Shown: piece by piece, positions 1-8,151 of the stretch
How positions within the stretch are numbered: position 1 is the stretch's first letter
Layout of the letters: the number at the start of each line of letters is the position of its first letter
Assembly (NCBI RefSeq): GCF_900106075.1
Contig: NZ_LT629794.1
Coordinates: 1,778,001-1,842,000, forward strand
Direction: 5' to 3'
Origin: Polaribacter sp. Hel1_33_78
GTDB taxonomy: Bacteria > Bacteroidota > Bacteroidia > Flavobacteriales > Flavobacteriaceae
Length of the DNA stretch: 64,000 bases
The notes under the pieces: model-generated
What the model was told of the DNA's origin: nothing
Databases searched by the model: none
The model's input: only the letters and a program-made list of their open reading frames with translations
Translations under genes and position numbers: made by a program

Positions 1-936
1 TCGTAAACGTGCTGGGTTTGGTTTAAAGTAATCTGTAACAATTGTATAAATCTTCCAAGCATCAAATTTATCATCGTTTGAAGAAGGAGAATAGATAATT
101 CTAATGGCATACTTATCGTACACTTCCTCAAAAGTTACATTTTGGTTACGCATTTTTTTTCTGATAGAATAAATAGATTTAAATCTACCTTTAATATCAT
201 ACGTAAAATTCTCTTTATCTAAACCACTTTTAAGTTTATCAGAAAATCGTTTTAAATAATTTTGTTGTTCTTCTTTACTTTCTTTGATTTTATCAACAAT
301 ACTTAAAAAAACCTCTGGTTCTGTATATTTTAAGCCTAAATCTTCTAACTCTGTTTTAATATTATATAAACCTAATCTATGCGCTAAAGGTGCATAAATA
401 TATAAAGTTTCTGAAGCAATTTTAACCTGTTTATGATCTGGCATAGCATCCATAGTCTGCATATTATGCAATCTATCTGCAATTTTTATTAAAATAACTC
501 TAACATCGTCATTTAATGTTAAAAGCATTTTCCTAAAATTTTCTGCCTGTATGGAAGCATCTTGTTCTTTATTTAAACGTGAAATTTTAGTTAATCCGTT
601 TACAATTCTTGCAATAGTTTCTCCAAACAATTGCTCCATATCGTTTATTGTATACTCTGTATCTTCTACAACATCATGCAACAAAGCTGCAGCAATAGAA
701 GTGGCTCCCAAACCAATTTCTGTAGCAACAATTTTTGCAACAGCAATTGGATGAAAAATATAAGGTTCACCAGTTTTTCTTCGTTGTTTAGAGTGTGCTT
801 CTAAGGCAACGTCAAAAGCTTTTCTTATCAATTCTTTATCTTTTTTTGACAAGACTTCATAAGTACCTTTTAACAACTCTTTGTAACGATGAGTAATCTC
901 CTTATTTTCTTCTTCTATCGTTGCTTCATACTCCAT
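1..936 (-). CDS. RelA/SpoT bifunctional (p)ppGpp synthetase/hydrolase, N-terminal part
   Basis: The gene runs off the left edge; 312 residues are visible from an ATG at 936. The protein makes and degrades the alarmone (p)ppGpp in the stringent response (family knowledge). The N-terminal HD hydrolase domain is intact: the RRKTGEPYIFHP segment is near residues 52-63 and the metal-binding HD..ED motif (LLHDVVEDT) at 86-93, with a further conserved His at 48. The start of the synthetase domain is visible near residue 250 (KGRFKSIYSIRKKM). The C-terminal TGS and ACT regions lie outside the window. An intact HD motif suggests a Rel/SpoT-type bifunctional enzyme rather than a synthetase-only RelA, as expected when a bacteroidete has one long RSH protein. 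The next gene is divergent. Confidence 0.93.
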   Translation of the reverse strand, partial: MEYEATIEEENKEITHRYKELLKGTYEVLSKKDKELIRKAFDVALEAHSKQRRKTGEPYIFHPIAVAKIVATEIGLGATSIAAALLHDVVEDTEYTINDMEQLFGETIARIVNGLTKISRLNKEQDASIQAENFRKMLLTLNDDVRVILIKIADRLHNMQTMDAMPDHKQVKIASETLYIYAPLAHRLGLYNIKTELEDLGLKYTEPEVFLSIVDKIKESKEEQQNYLKRFSDKLKSGLDKENFTYDIKGRFKSIYSIRKKMRNQNVTFEEVYDKYAIRIIYSPSSNDDKFDAWKIYTIVTDYFKPNPARLR

Positions 937-1048
937 AAACTGCAATTCAGATATATTTTAATAATCTAAAGTGAAGTTAGAACAAACATTTTTAACAAAC
1001 AAGAAATTACTTTTCTAAATTTTTAATTTTTTTGGTTAATTTTACAAC

Positions 1049-1525
1049 ATGAAAAAAGCTTTTTTAGTATTCGTAGTATTGTTTTTATCTAGCAGTATTC
1101 ATTCTCAACACTCCGGAATTGGAGATGATCATTTTAAACAAGTTGAGAGGGAAATAAAAATAGACATTGATGAAACTATTTTTCCTAAAGTGAATACCAA
1201 TACTTATATGTCCGGCAAGCCTAAATCACTTTTTTTATCAGCGCTTGTTGAGAATTCTTATATGAATGGCAAAAGTAAAATGCTTAAATTTTTCTATGAT
1301 AAAAAATTTGATAAAAAGGAAGAAAAAATGATTGCTAGTAAAAAAGTATTTTCTATTGAAGGCACTATAAATAAAGATGGAATAGACTTTGTAAATAAAA
1401 ATTACTGTATTCAGTATAATGAAAAATCTACTATTATGATAACTACTTTATTAGAAGTTGAAGCCGATGCCGAATATAAAGGCATGCTTGAAAAAATAGT
1501 ACAATCAGTAGTAGAGAAAAATTAA
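1049..1525 (+). CDS. small secreted protein of unknown function
   Basis: A 158-residue protein with a clear N-terminal signal peptide (MKKAFLVFVVLFLSSSIHSQ; hydrophobic core about 4-17, predicted cleavage after SQ). The mature part is charged and Lys-rich, has one Cys (in the NYCIQYN segment) and no membrane segment, so it should be periplasmic or exported. I do not recognise the family. The two halves share an STYM/SYMNGK-like texture but no true repeat. It is a single-gene unit, divergent from the RelA/SpoT gene and convergent with the M48 protease; its stop is 3 bases from that gene's stop. The upstream A/T-rich stretch shows no clear promoter. Confidence 0.7.
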   Translation: MKKAFLVFVVLFLSSSIHSQHSGIGDDHFKQVEREIKIDIDETIFPKVNTNTYMSGKPKSLFLSALVENSYMNGKSKMLKFFYDKKFDKKEEKMIASKKVFSIEGTINKDGIDFVNKNYCIQYNEKSTIMITTLLEVEADAEYKGMLEKIVQSVVEKN

Positions 1526-1528
1526 ATA

Positions 1529-2761
1529 TTAATTTTCTAAATTATTAATTCTTTTCAACAAAGTGGGATGCGAATAATGCATAAAAACATAGGCTGGGTG
1601 AGGCGTTAAATTACTCAAACTATTTTTAGATAGTTTTTTGAGTGAAGTAATTAACGGATTCCCTGCAAACGTTTCTTTTGCAAAATCATCTGCTTGATAT
1701 TCAAATTTACGCGAAACGTAATTCATAAATAAACCTGTAATTTCTGAAATTGGTGAATATAATATTCCAAAAGCAACTAAGCCAATATGAAAACTTGGTG
1801 TAGAAACACTTAATGCTTTAGATAAAACTGGTGAGTTTATAAATAATGATAAAATATACAAGGTAAAACCTGCGATTAGAGTGGAGGTTACCAAATTAAA
1901 AATGATGTGCTTTCTTTTATAATGCCCAACTTCATGCGCTAAAACAGCTACGATTTCATCTGTTTCTAAATCATTTATTAAGGTGTCAAAAAGTGTAATC
2001 CTTTTCTGAGAACCAAATCCTGAAAAGTAAGCATTTGCTTTTGTTGATCGTTTAGAACCATCAATAACAAAAATATTATCCAATTTAAAACCAACATTTT
2101 TTGCATAATTTTCAATAGCTGATTTTAATTTCCCTTCTTCTAAAGGAGTCTGTTTATTAAATAAAGGAACTATCAGTTTTGCATAAAATAGATTCATAAA
2201 TAATGAAAAAGCTGCTATTAAAATCCAAGCATAGATCCAAAAATTTTTACCAGTAAATTGATAAAACATCATGATTAATGATAAGATTCCACCACCTAAA
2301 AGAATACTCATGAACCATCCTTTTAATTTATCTAACCAAAATGTTTTTTTTGTTGATTTGTTAAATCCAAATTTTTCTTCAATTACAAATGTTTTATAAT
2401 AAGAAAAAGGAGTTGTTAAAATATCTGAACCAAAAAGAATAATACCAAAAAATATTAATGCTATTAAAATTGAATTATCTGAAAAGTTTCTTGCAAAAAT
2501 ATCTAAAAACTTAAATCCGTTGGCAAAAAAGAAAATGAGTGTTAGTACTATTGAAAAGGTCGATGTAAGAATAGAAAATTTAGCGTTTGTCTTTTTATAA
2601 GCTTGTGATTTTTTATATGAATCTTCATCATAAACATCTTTTAAATCATAAGGAATTTCATCATCAAAGTGTTTCGAATTCAAGGTATCTAAAACCTTAT
2701 CAATAATAAAACTGATGATTATAATTGTTATTAAAATGTAAAATAGGGTAGTATGTTGCAT
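1529..2761 (-). CDS. M48 family zinc metalloprotease, Ste24/CAAX prenyl protease 1-like
   Basis: A 410-residue integral membrane protease. The zinc-binding HEVGH motif is at residues 276-280, in VLAHEVGHYKRKH. The third ligand is probably Glu354, in KFEYQAD, matching the HExxH...ExxxAD layout of Ste24. Several hydrophobic segments (about 5-20, 65-85, 97-115, 150-167, 175-195, 288-308, 322-340) surround the catalytic domain, and the length is typical of Ste24. Bacterial members are thought to act in membrane protein quality control; CAAX prenyl processing is not expected in bacteria. Its ATG overlaps the stop of the upstream ROK kinase gene as TAATG, so the two are probably translationally coupled. 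It is the last gene of a three-gene operon. Confidence 0.9.
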   Translation of the reverse strand: MQHTTLFYILITIIIISFIIDKVLDTLNSKHFDDEIPYDLKDVYDEDSYKKSQAYKKTNAKFSILTSTFSIVLTLIFFFANGFKFLDIFARNFSDNSILIALIFFGIILFGSDILTTPFSYYKTFVIEEKFGFNKSTKKTFWLDKLKGWFMSILLGGGILSLIMMFYQFTGKNFWIYAWILIAAFSLFMNLFYAKLIVPLFNKQTPLEEGKLKSAIENYAKNVGFKLDNIFVIDGSKRSTKANAYFSGFGSQKRITLFDTLINDLETDEIVAVLAHEVGHYKRKHIIFNLVTSTLIAGFTLYILSLFINSPVLSKALSVSTPSFHIGLVAFGILYSPISEITGLFMNYVSRKFEYQADDFAKETFAGNPLITSLKKLSKNSLSNLTPHPAYVFMHYSHPTLLKRINNLEN

Positions 2762-3507
2762 TATTTGTTTTCCTTCTTACTAGCATACATTGCAGCACCA
2801 ATTATACCAGCATTATTTCTAAATTCAGCTACTTTTATATTAACATCTGTAGTTAAATATTCTTTAAATTCATTATATTTTTTACTGATACCACCACCTA
2901 AAATAATTAAACTTGGTGAAAATACAATTCTGGCATAATTCAATAATATATCAAAACGCAAAGCCCATTGTTTTAATGATAATTCTTCTCTTTTTCTCAC
3001 AGAATCTGCAGTAAAGTACTCAATGATTCTTCCATCTGTGTGTAGCATTTTTCCTATTTCCAAATTCGGAATTAATTTACCATTAAAAAAAAGGCCTGAA
3101 CCAATGCCTGTTCCAATTGTAATTGCAATTACAACTCCTTTTTCACCTTTTCCAGCTCCTAAATTTACTTCTGCAACTCCAGCTAAATCTGCATCATTAC
3201 TAACATAAAAAGGCAGTTTACATTCTTTTTTGAATAGTTTATCAACTTTTACATTCAGCCATTTTTCACTTAAATTTCCAGAATGAATACATTTACCGTC
3301 AACAATAGTGGTAGGAAAGCTACAACCAACGGCTTTCTTCCAATCAAAATGAACTATCATTTCTTTAATAACTTTTACAACATTTTCAGGTGTAGCGGGT
3401 TTTGGAGTGGCTATTCTATGTCTATCGGAAAGCAATTTCCCGGTTTTTGTGTCTATAATTGCCGCTTTAATTCCTGATCCACCGATGTCTATTCCTAATA
3501 CTTTCAT
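2761..3507 (-). CDS. ppgK: ROK-family sugar kinase, polyphosphate glucokinase-like
   Basis: A 248-residue kinase of the ASKHA fold. The phosphate-binding DIGGSG loop is at 7-12, the catalytic Asp is in SNDADLAG (about Asp105), and the second glycine-rich loop IGTGIGSG is at 131-138. It lacks the Cys-rich zinc motif (CxCGxxGC) of classical ROK glucokinases and repressors, and the short length and GKLIPNLEIGKMLH stretch are typical of polyphosphate glucokinases (PpgK). It would phosphorylate glucose with polyphosphate or ATP in the cytosol; the phosphoryl donor cannot be told from sequence. It lies 6 bases after the methyltransferase gene and overlaps the M48 gene by one base, so it is mid-operon. 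Confidence 0.8.
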   Translation of the reverse strand: MKVLGIDIGGSGIKAAIIDTKTGKLLSDRHRIATPKPATPENVVKVIKEMIVHFDWKKAVGCSFPTTIVDGKCIHSGNLSEKWLNVKVDKLFKKECKLPFYVSNDADLAGVAEVNLGAGKGEKGVVIAITIGTGIGSGLFFNGKLIPNLEIGKMLHTDGRIIEYFTADSVRKREELSLKQWALRFDILLNYARIVFSPSLIILGGGISKKYNEFKEYLTTDVNIKVAEFRNNAGIIGAAMYASKKENK

Positions 3508-3513
3508 TAATAA

Positions 3514-4314
3514 TTATTTAAATTCTCTTTGTCTTTTTGTTTCAAAAACTATAATTGCTGCAGCAACAGAAACATTCATAGAATCTATTTTTCCTTGCAT
3601 TGGAATATTTATATTTTGAGTAGCTTTTTCTCTCCAAATTTCTGATAAACCAGTTGCTTCCGTTCCAACTGCAATTGCAGAAGCATTTGTGTAATTTTCT
3701 TTATGATATTCATTTGAATTTTGCAAAGTGGCAGCATATATGTTTATATCTTTTTCTTTCAGGAAATCAATAATTTCTTGGGATGTTGCCATTGCAATTT
3801 GATTGGTAAAAACACAGCCTACACTCGAGCGAATGATGTTAGGATTATATAAATCGCTTTTAGCATCTGCAATAAAAACAGCATCAACATTTGCAGCATC
3901 GGCAGTCCTTAATAAAGCACCCATATTACCAGGTTTCTCAATACTTTCAGCAACTAATATTAAAGGATTGTTATTTTTAAATTGAATATTTAGTAAAGAG
4001 AAATCTTTTACTTTCGTAACAGCTATAATTCCTTCCGTAGAATCTCTATATGCTAATCTCTGATAAACTTCTTTTGAAATTTCAATTCTATTTACATTCG
4101 CATTAAAAAGGTGTAAAATTTCTTTTTCCGAAATAATTTCGGGATAAAAAAGAATAGTATCAAATTCATATCTTGAGGAGATAGCTAAAGAAATTTCACG
4201 TTTCCCTTCAATAATAAATAAACCTTGTTTTTTTCGTTCACGAGATTTATCTTGAAGTTTTAGCAAGCTTTTTATATATGAGTTTTGAATACTTGTAATT
4301 TCTTTCATTATCAC
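3514..4314 (-). CDS. TrmH/SpoU-type RNA 2'-O-methyltransferase
   Basis: A 266-residue SPOUT methyltransferase. It has a basic N-terminal substrate-binding domain (about 1-105) and a C-terminal SpoU domain with all three motifs: motif 1 EKPGNMGALLRTADA (126-140, with N130 and R136), motif 2 VGTEATGL (216-223) and motif 3 IPMQGKIDSMNVSVAAAI (237-254). It should methylate a ribose 2'-OH in rRNA or tRNA using SAM through a knotted dimer; RlmB-like 23S rRNA or TrmH-like tRNA targets cannot be separated here. Met1 and Met3 are both possible starts. It is the first gene of an operon followed 6 bases later by the ROK kinase. Confidence 0.88.
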   Translation of the reverse strand: MIMKEITSIQNSYIKSLLKLQDKSRERKKQGLFIIEGKREISLAISSRYEFDTILFYPEIISEKEILHLFNANVNRIEISKEVYQRLAYRDSTEGIIAVTKVKDFSLLNIQFKNNNPLILVAESIEKPGNMGALLRTADAANVDAVFIADAKSDLYNPNIIRSSVGCVFTNQIAMATSQEIIDFLKEKDINIYAATLQNSNEYHKENYTNASAIAVGTEATGLSEIWREKATQNINIPMQGKIDSMNVSVAAAIIVFETKRQREFK

Positions 4315-4335
4315 AAATATACCAAAATAAGCTTC

Positions 4336-4369
4336 AAAAAAAAGGCCAATAATTTTAGGCCTTTTTGTT
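4336..4369 (-). terminator. intrinsic terminator after the T9SS protein gene
   Basis: A 9-bp perfect stem (AAAAAGGCC at 4339-4347, GGCCTTTTT at 4358-4366) around a 10-base loop, with an A-run on the plus-strand left side that gives the U-tract on the minus strand. It abuts the stop codon of the upstream minus-strand gene and lies before the methyltransferase gene, separating two transcription units. Confidence 0.8.
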
Positions 4370-6741
4370 TATTCAATGATTATTTTTTTAGTAATTATTT
4401 TTTTCTTTTTAGAATACATGGAAAGTAAGTAAACACCCTTACTGATATTTTCAATTTTGATTTTAGATTTATTATTAGAGTTAACAACGTAGTTTTTTTG
4501 ATATTCCTTTATCAATTTTCCTTGTAGAGAAGTAATTCTAAATGTTGGATTTTGAATTTCAAAATCATATGTTATACTAAGATAGTTCTCTGAATTTACA
4601 GGGTTTGGATAGGTCGTTATTAAATTAGACTCAAAATCATCAATACTTGCAGTATTACTTGGATCTGCTTGTGCATATAATCCCGTATCAGTACCGACCA
4701 ATAATTCATCATAAAATAAACAATTAATTTCTGTTCCTACGGGGTAAGAATAGCCTAATGTCCATGAAGAAGAACTGCTAGTTAAATAATAAATTTCATG
4801 ATCTACTGCACAATATAAAGTATTTGTTCCGTCATGAACAATAGCTTTTCCTTGTTTATTTATTGTAGCTGTTGACGTTGGAAATCCAGAAGAGGTATTT
4901 ACTGTCCATAAATTAGTACCTCCTAAAGGTTTGTAATATGAAACTGGATGATTTGTTCCTGCATCTGTTCCAGTTGCATAAATTGTATTGGTATTAACAT
5001 TATAATCTAAATCATTAATTGTAACAACAATAACTGATCCTGTGCTTGTTCCTGATGAACTCATATCTTGAGACACACTCCATCCACCAGAAGTTTGAGT
5101 AACTTTATAAATACTATATCCTGAACCAGCTCCAGTATAATCAACACCTACATAAGCATTATTTGTACCAGATTCATTTGTAAAAGAAATAGCTCTAACG
5201 TCAACATCTTTGCTACCAGATGTTGAATGTAATAAAACTTGTGACCAAGTATTTCCAGCATCCTCAGAAATAAATAACCCCCCTTTATCTGTTCCTTGAA
5301 TTTCTACTCCTGCAAACACAATATTTTCGTCAAAAGGACAGATTGTTAAAGCTTTTATTTGTGTACCAACATTTGGATAGTTGTATGGTGAATTTTCTGG
5401 GGTAAATACTTTTGTCCAATTTACACCATTATTACTGGTTTTGTAAACTCTAACATTACCGGCATACGCCGTGGCATCATCAGAAGGTTTCATTGCTATT
5501 GAATAATAACTAGATCCATCACTATTTGGCCAAAGTGAATTTGTCCATACTGGAGATGTATCATAATTTGTTACTTTTCTGATTCCAGATTTAGACGCTA
5601 TCCAACCTGTTTTTTTGTCAGAAGTCATTTCCATATCATTCACCTGAACGGCTTCAATACCATCATCTGCACTTGAAACATTTTGTCCTTGATTATATGA
5701 AATTCCCAATCCTTGATCTGATGTCGAATAATAAATATTTGAATTATTTGGGTCTACAAAAACAACACCATCATTAGGGTGCGTATAATGCGATGATGTT
5801 CCAAATTTTGACCAAGTACCATCAATCCCGTTATTGTTACTGAACATAGATGCAAAAAGCACATGATATGAAGTTGAAGTCCCTGAAAAATCAAAATTAG
5901 TTCCTGACGTTCCAATAATAAAAGAATTATATTCTAAATATGTTGCACCACTATCATCAGAATAAGCAATGAATTTTGATGAATTATCATTTCCACCTAA
6001 AAAGAATCTTCCATCAGGACCTATACCAAAACCTGTCCAATTTACAGAAGCACTTGTTAGAGTGGGAGAGATATCTGAAAATGTTGTTGCTCCTGAAAAA
6101 TTATCATAAGTATCTGATGAAACAAAAAGTTGAGGCGATGTCCCTTTACTAAAAATATACATTTTGTTTGAAATAGGATGAATTATGAAGTAAAATATAT
6201 TTGTAACTGAAGGGAAAGAAATTGAAGAACCAGACCCAGCTGTAAAATTATTCGAAACATCTAATGTTCCAAAATTAAGCTGTCCTGCACCTGCTGCAAA
6301 AATATAATTATCTTGTATTAGTAATTGATTAACTGAAGAAAATCCTGTGTTATTTGCTGAAGTCAAACTTATATTTGTTGTATATAACTCATTAGAAGAG
6401 TTTATAAAATAAATACTTTCTGATAATTCATGTATTTGCACATTTTGAATACCAGATCCAAAATTATTCATATTGTCTAAACTTTCAACGACCTTAAATT
6501 GTTCAATTTTTGGAGTAGCACTGTTGCTTAAAACATCGGCATAAAAGACTGAGTTTGCACTTTTCGTTGCTACAAAAATTCTTGTAGAATCAGGATGAAA
6601 TGAATATCCATTAATGGCTTTTATTCTTCCTCCATAAACATCTTCAACAGTAGGCACTCCTAAAGTTGAAAGAAATGAGAGTTCAATAAAAGCAAAAACT
6701 ATTAGGCAAACTGAACAGATAAATAGTATTTTATTTTTCAT
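4369..6741 (-). CDS. secreted beta-propeller protein with type IX secretion (Por) sorting domain
   Basis: A 790-residue protein with an N-terminal hydrophobic signal sequence (about residues 4-24). A long Ser/Thr/Asn/Gly-rich body has repeated GxxW/TxSWS-type blades, as in sialidase/VPS10-like propellers: segments such as DNSGATYLEY, NNGVNWTKVF and EDAGNTWSQV recur and resemble Asp-box/BNR repeats. A C-terminal domain from about residue 705 begins TTYPNPVNSENYL and contains FRITSLQGKLIKEY and NISKGVYLLSMYSKKKKIITKKIIIE, the hallmark of T9SS type A sorting domains. It should cross the outer membrane by the type IX system and be surface-attached or released. Ligand or enzymatic activity is unknown. 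It is a single-gene unit with terminators on both sides. Confidence 0.85.
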   Translation of the reverse strand: MKNKILFICSVCLIVFAFIELSFLSTLGVPTVEDVYGGRIKAINGYSFHPDSTRIFVATKSANSVFYADVLSNSATPKIEQFKVVESLDNMNNFGSGIQNVQIHELSESIYFINSSNELYTTNISLTSANNTGFSSVNQLLIQDNYIFAAGAGQLNFGTLDVSNNFTAGSGSSISFPSVTNIFYFIIHPISNKMYIFSKGTSPQLFVSSDTYDNFSGATTFSDISPTLTSASVNWTGFGIGPDGRFFLGGNDNSSKFIAYSDDSGATYLEYNSFIIGTSGTNFDFSGTSTSYHVLFASMFSNNNGIDGTWSKFGTSSHYTHPNDGVVFVDPNNSNIYYSTSDQGLGISYNQGQNVSSADDGIEAVQVNDMEMTSDKKTGWIASKSGIRKVTNYDTSPVWTNSLWPNSDGSSYYSIAMKPSDDATAYAGNVRVYKTSNNGVNWTKVFTPENSPYNYPNVGTQIKALTICPFDENIVFAGVEIQGTDKGGLFISEDAGNTWSQVLLHSTSGSKDVDVRAISFTNESGTNNAYVGVDYTGAGSGYSIYKVTQTSGGWSVSQDMSSSGTSTGSVIVVTINDLDYNVNTNTIYATGTDAGTNHPVSYYKPLGGTNLWTVNTSSGFPTSTATINKQGKAIVHDGTNTLYCAVDHEIYYLTSSSSSWTLGYSYPVGTEINCLFYDELLVGTDTGLYAQADPSNTASIDDFESNLITTYPNPVNSENYLSITYDFEIQNPTFRITSLQGKLIKEYQKNYVVNSNNKSKIKIENISKGVYLLSMYSKKKKIITKKIIIE

Positions 6742-6787
6742 ATTTAGGTTATTTATTTATTACTTAGTGTGTTAAATTTAATAAAAA

Positions 6788-6840
6788 ATTAGCATAAAAA
6801 AAAAGTCTTGATGATTTCAAGACTTTTTTTTTATGCTAAT
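6788..6840 (-). terminator. very strong intrinsic terminator after the amidohydrolase pair
   Basis: A 23-bp uninterrupted inverted repeat (6788-6810 and 6818-6840) with a 7-base loop. It includes a GTCTTG/CAAGAC core and a 9-base A/T run on each side, so it supplies a U-tract in either direction. It follows the minus-strand amidohydrolase gene (stop at 6851) and precedes the T9SS gene. Confidence 0.9.
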
Positions 6841-6850
6841 TTTCGTTTTT

Positions 6851-8149
6851 TTATTTCGTTTTGTATTTTTTTGAATACCGTTTCCAAAGTTTTGTTTGAT
6901 GTGTTTCTAAACTAATTTTTCTTCCTTGTATAAAAGCATCCGATAAAATATTTGTTCTCATATCTAAAGCATCACCTTCAGAAATAAATAACGTTGCATC
7001 TTTTCCAACTTCTAAAGTTCCAACGAAATCATCTATTCCTAAAATTTTTGCGGTGTTAGAGGTTAGCAATTTTAAAGCAACTTCTTTATCTAAACCATGA
7101 GCTGCTAATGTGCCTGCATAAAAAGGTAAATTTCTAGTATTCATTCTTTCCATTTGTCCTTCCATCCCTAGACTTACCACGACGCCCTTATCAGTTAAAA
7201 CCTTAGCAATTGTGTAGGTGTAATCGTAAGCATCATCTTCGCTATTTGGGTTTCTATGTGGTCTATCTATGATAACAGGAATATTGTTTTTAACTAATAA
7301 ATCTGAAACCTCTTCAGCTTCATTTCCATGAACTAGTACAATTTTTGCAATGCCTAATTCTTTAAAAAGAGTAATTGCATCTGTAATTTCTCTTTGTCCA
7401 TTTATATGAATAAACAAGCTCTGAGAACTTGTAAATAAACCTTTTGTAGACTCATAAGGCAGATGTTTCTTTGTATTATTACTTCCTAAATAATTTTTAG
7501 CATTCATAAAATAAGATCTTATGTTCCCTATATTTTTAGAATAGTTTTTATTTGGTTTTAAAGCAGGATCTTCTCCTAACCACCATCTGCCACTTGAAAA
7601 GCTACTTGGCCATTCCAAATGAATAGCATCATCTACTTTAATTGCCGCATCCTCCCAATTCCAAGCATCTAATTGCACAATAGATGAGGTTCCGGAAATA
7701 GTTCCTCCTCTAGGTGTAATCTGTGCCATTAATACACCATTTGGTCTCATGGATTCGACAATTTTACTCTCGGCATTATAAGCGATTAAACTTCTTATAT
7801 GAGGGTTATTTACACCTATTTCGTCCGCATCTGCACTAGCTTTTACAGCATCGATTTCTACCAAACCAAGTGAAGCATTTGCAGCAATAAAACCAGGATA
7901 AACGTGTTTCCCTTTGGAATTCATAACTTTTCCTTGCCTTGCAATTTTAGCCATTGCAGAACCTACAAATGTTATTTTACCATCATTAAATATTATTAAT
8001 GAATTTTCTATTACTTGTCCATTTCCTATATGGGCTGTTGCACCTTCAATAGAAATTGCTGTGCTTTGCTTGTCAGCTGGAGTTTGTTGTGCATTTAAAT
8101 TTCCTATTAAAAAGAAAAATAGTAAACTATATATTGTTTTTTTCATCAT
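6851..8149 (-). CDS. secreted amidohydrolase-superfamily protein, metal motif degenerate
   Basis: A 432-residue protein with a signal peptide (MMKKTIYSLLFFFLIGNLNAQ). The architecture is amidohydrolase-like: an N-terminal composite beta domain (IEGATAHIGNGQVIENSLIIFNDGKITFVG), a TIM-barrel middle and a C-terminal return (TSNTAKILGIDDFVGTLEVGKDATLFI). The HxH metal motif expected after YPGFI is absent (HVYPGFIAANASLG), so it may not be a standard metal-dependent hydrolase. The start codon is 2 bases after the stop of the upstream 985-residue relative, so the two are co-transcribed, and they may form a periplasmic complex (inference). Substrate unknown. Confidence 0.8.
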   Translation of the reverse strand: MMKKTIYSLLFFFLIGNLNAQQTPADKQSTAISIEGATAHIGNGQVIENSLIIFNDGKITFVGSAMAKIARQGKVMNSKGKHVYPGFIAANASLGLVEIDAVKASADADEIGVNNPHIRSLIAYNAESKIVESMRPNGVLMAQITPRGGTISGTSSIVQLDAWNWEDAAIKVDDAIHLEWPSSFSSGRWWLGEDPALKPNKNYSKNIGNIRSYFMNAKNYLGSNNTKKHLPYESTKGLFTSSQSLFIHINGQREITDAITLFKELGIAKIVLVHGNEAEEVSDLLVKNNIPVIIDRPHRNPNSEDDAYDYTYTIAKVLTDKGVVVSLGMEGQMERMNTRNLPFYAGTLAAHGLDKEVALKLLTSNTAKILGIDDFVGTLEVGKDATLFISEGDALDMRTNILSDAFIQGRKISLETHQTKLWKRYSKKYKTK

Positions 8150-8151
8150 TT

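Noticed and set aside
551..754. A 67-codon plus-strand frame inside the RelA/SpoT gene
   Set aside because: Antisense to the conserved HD domain, no start signals or family match.
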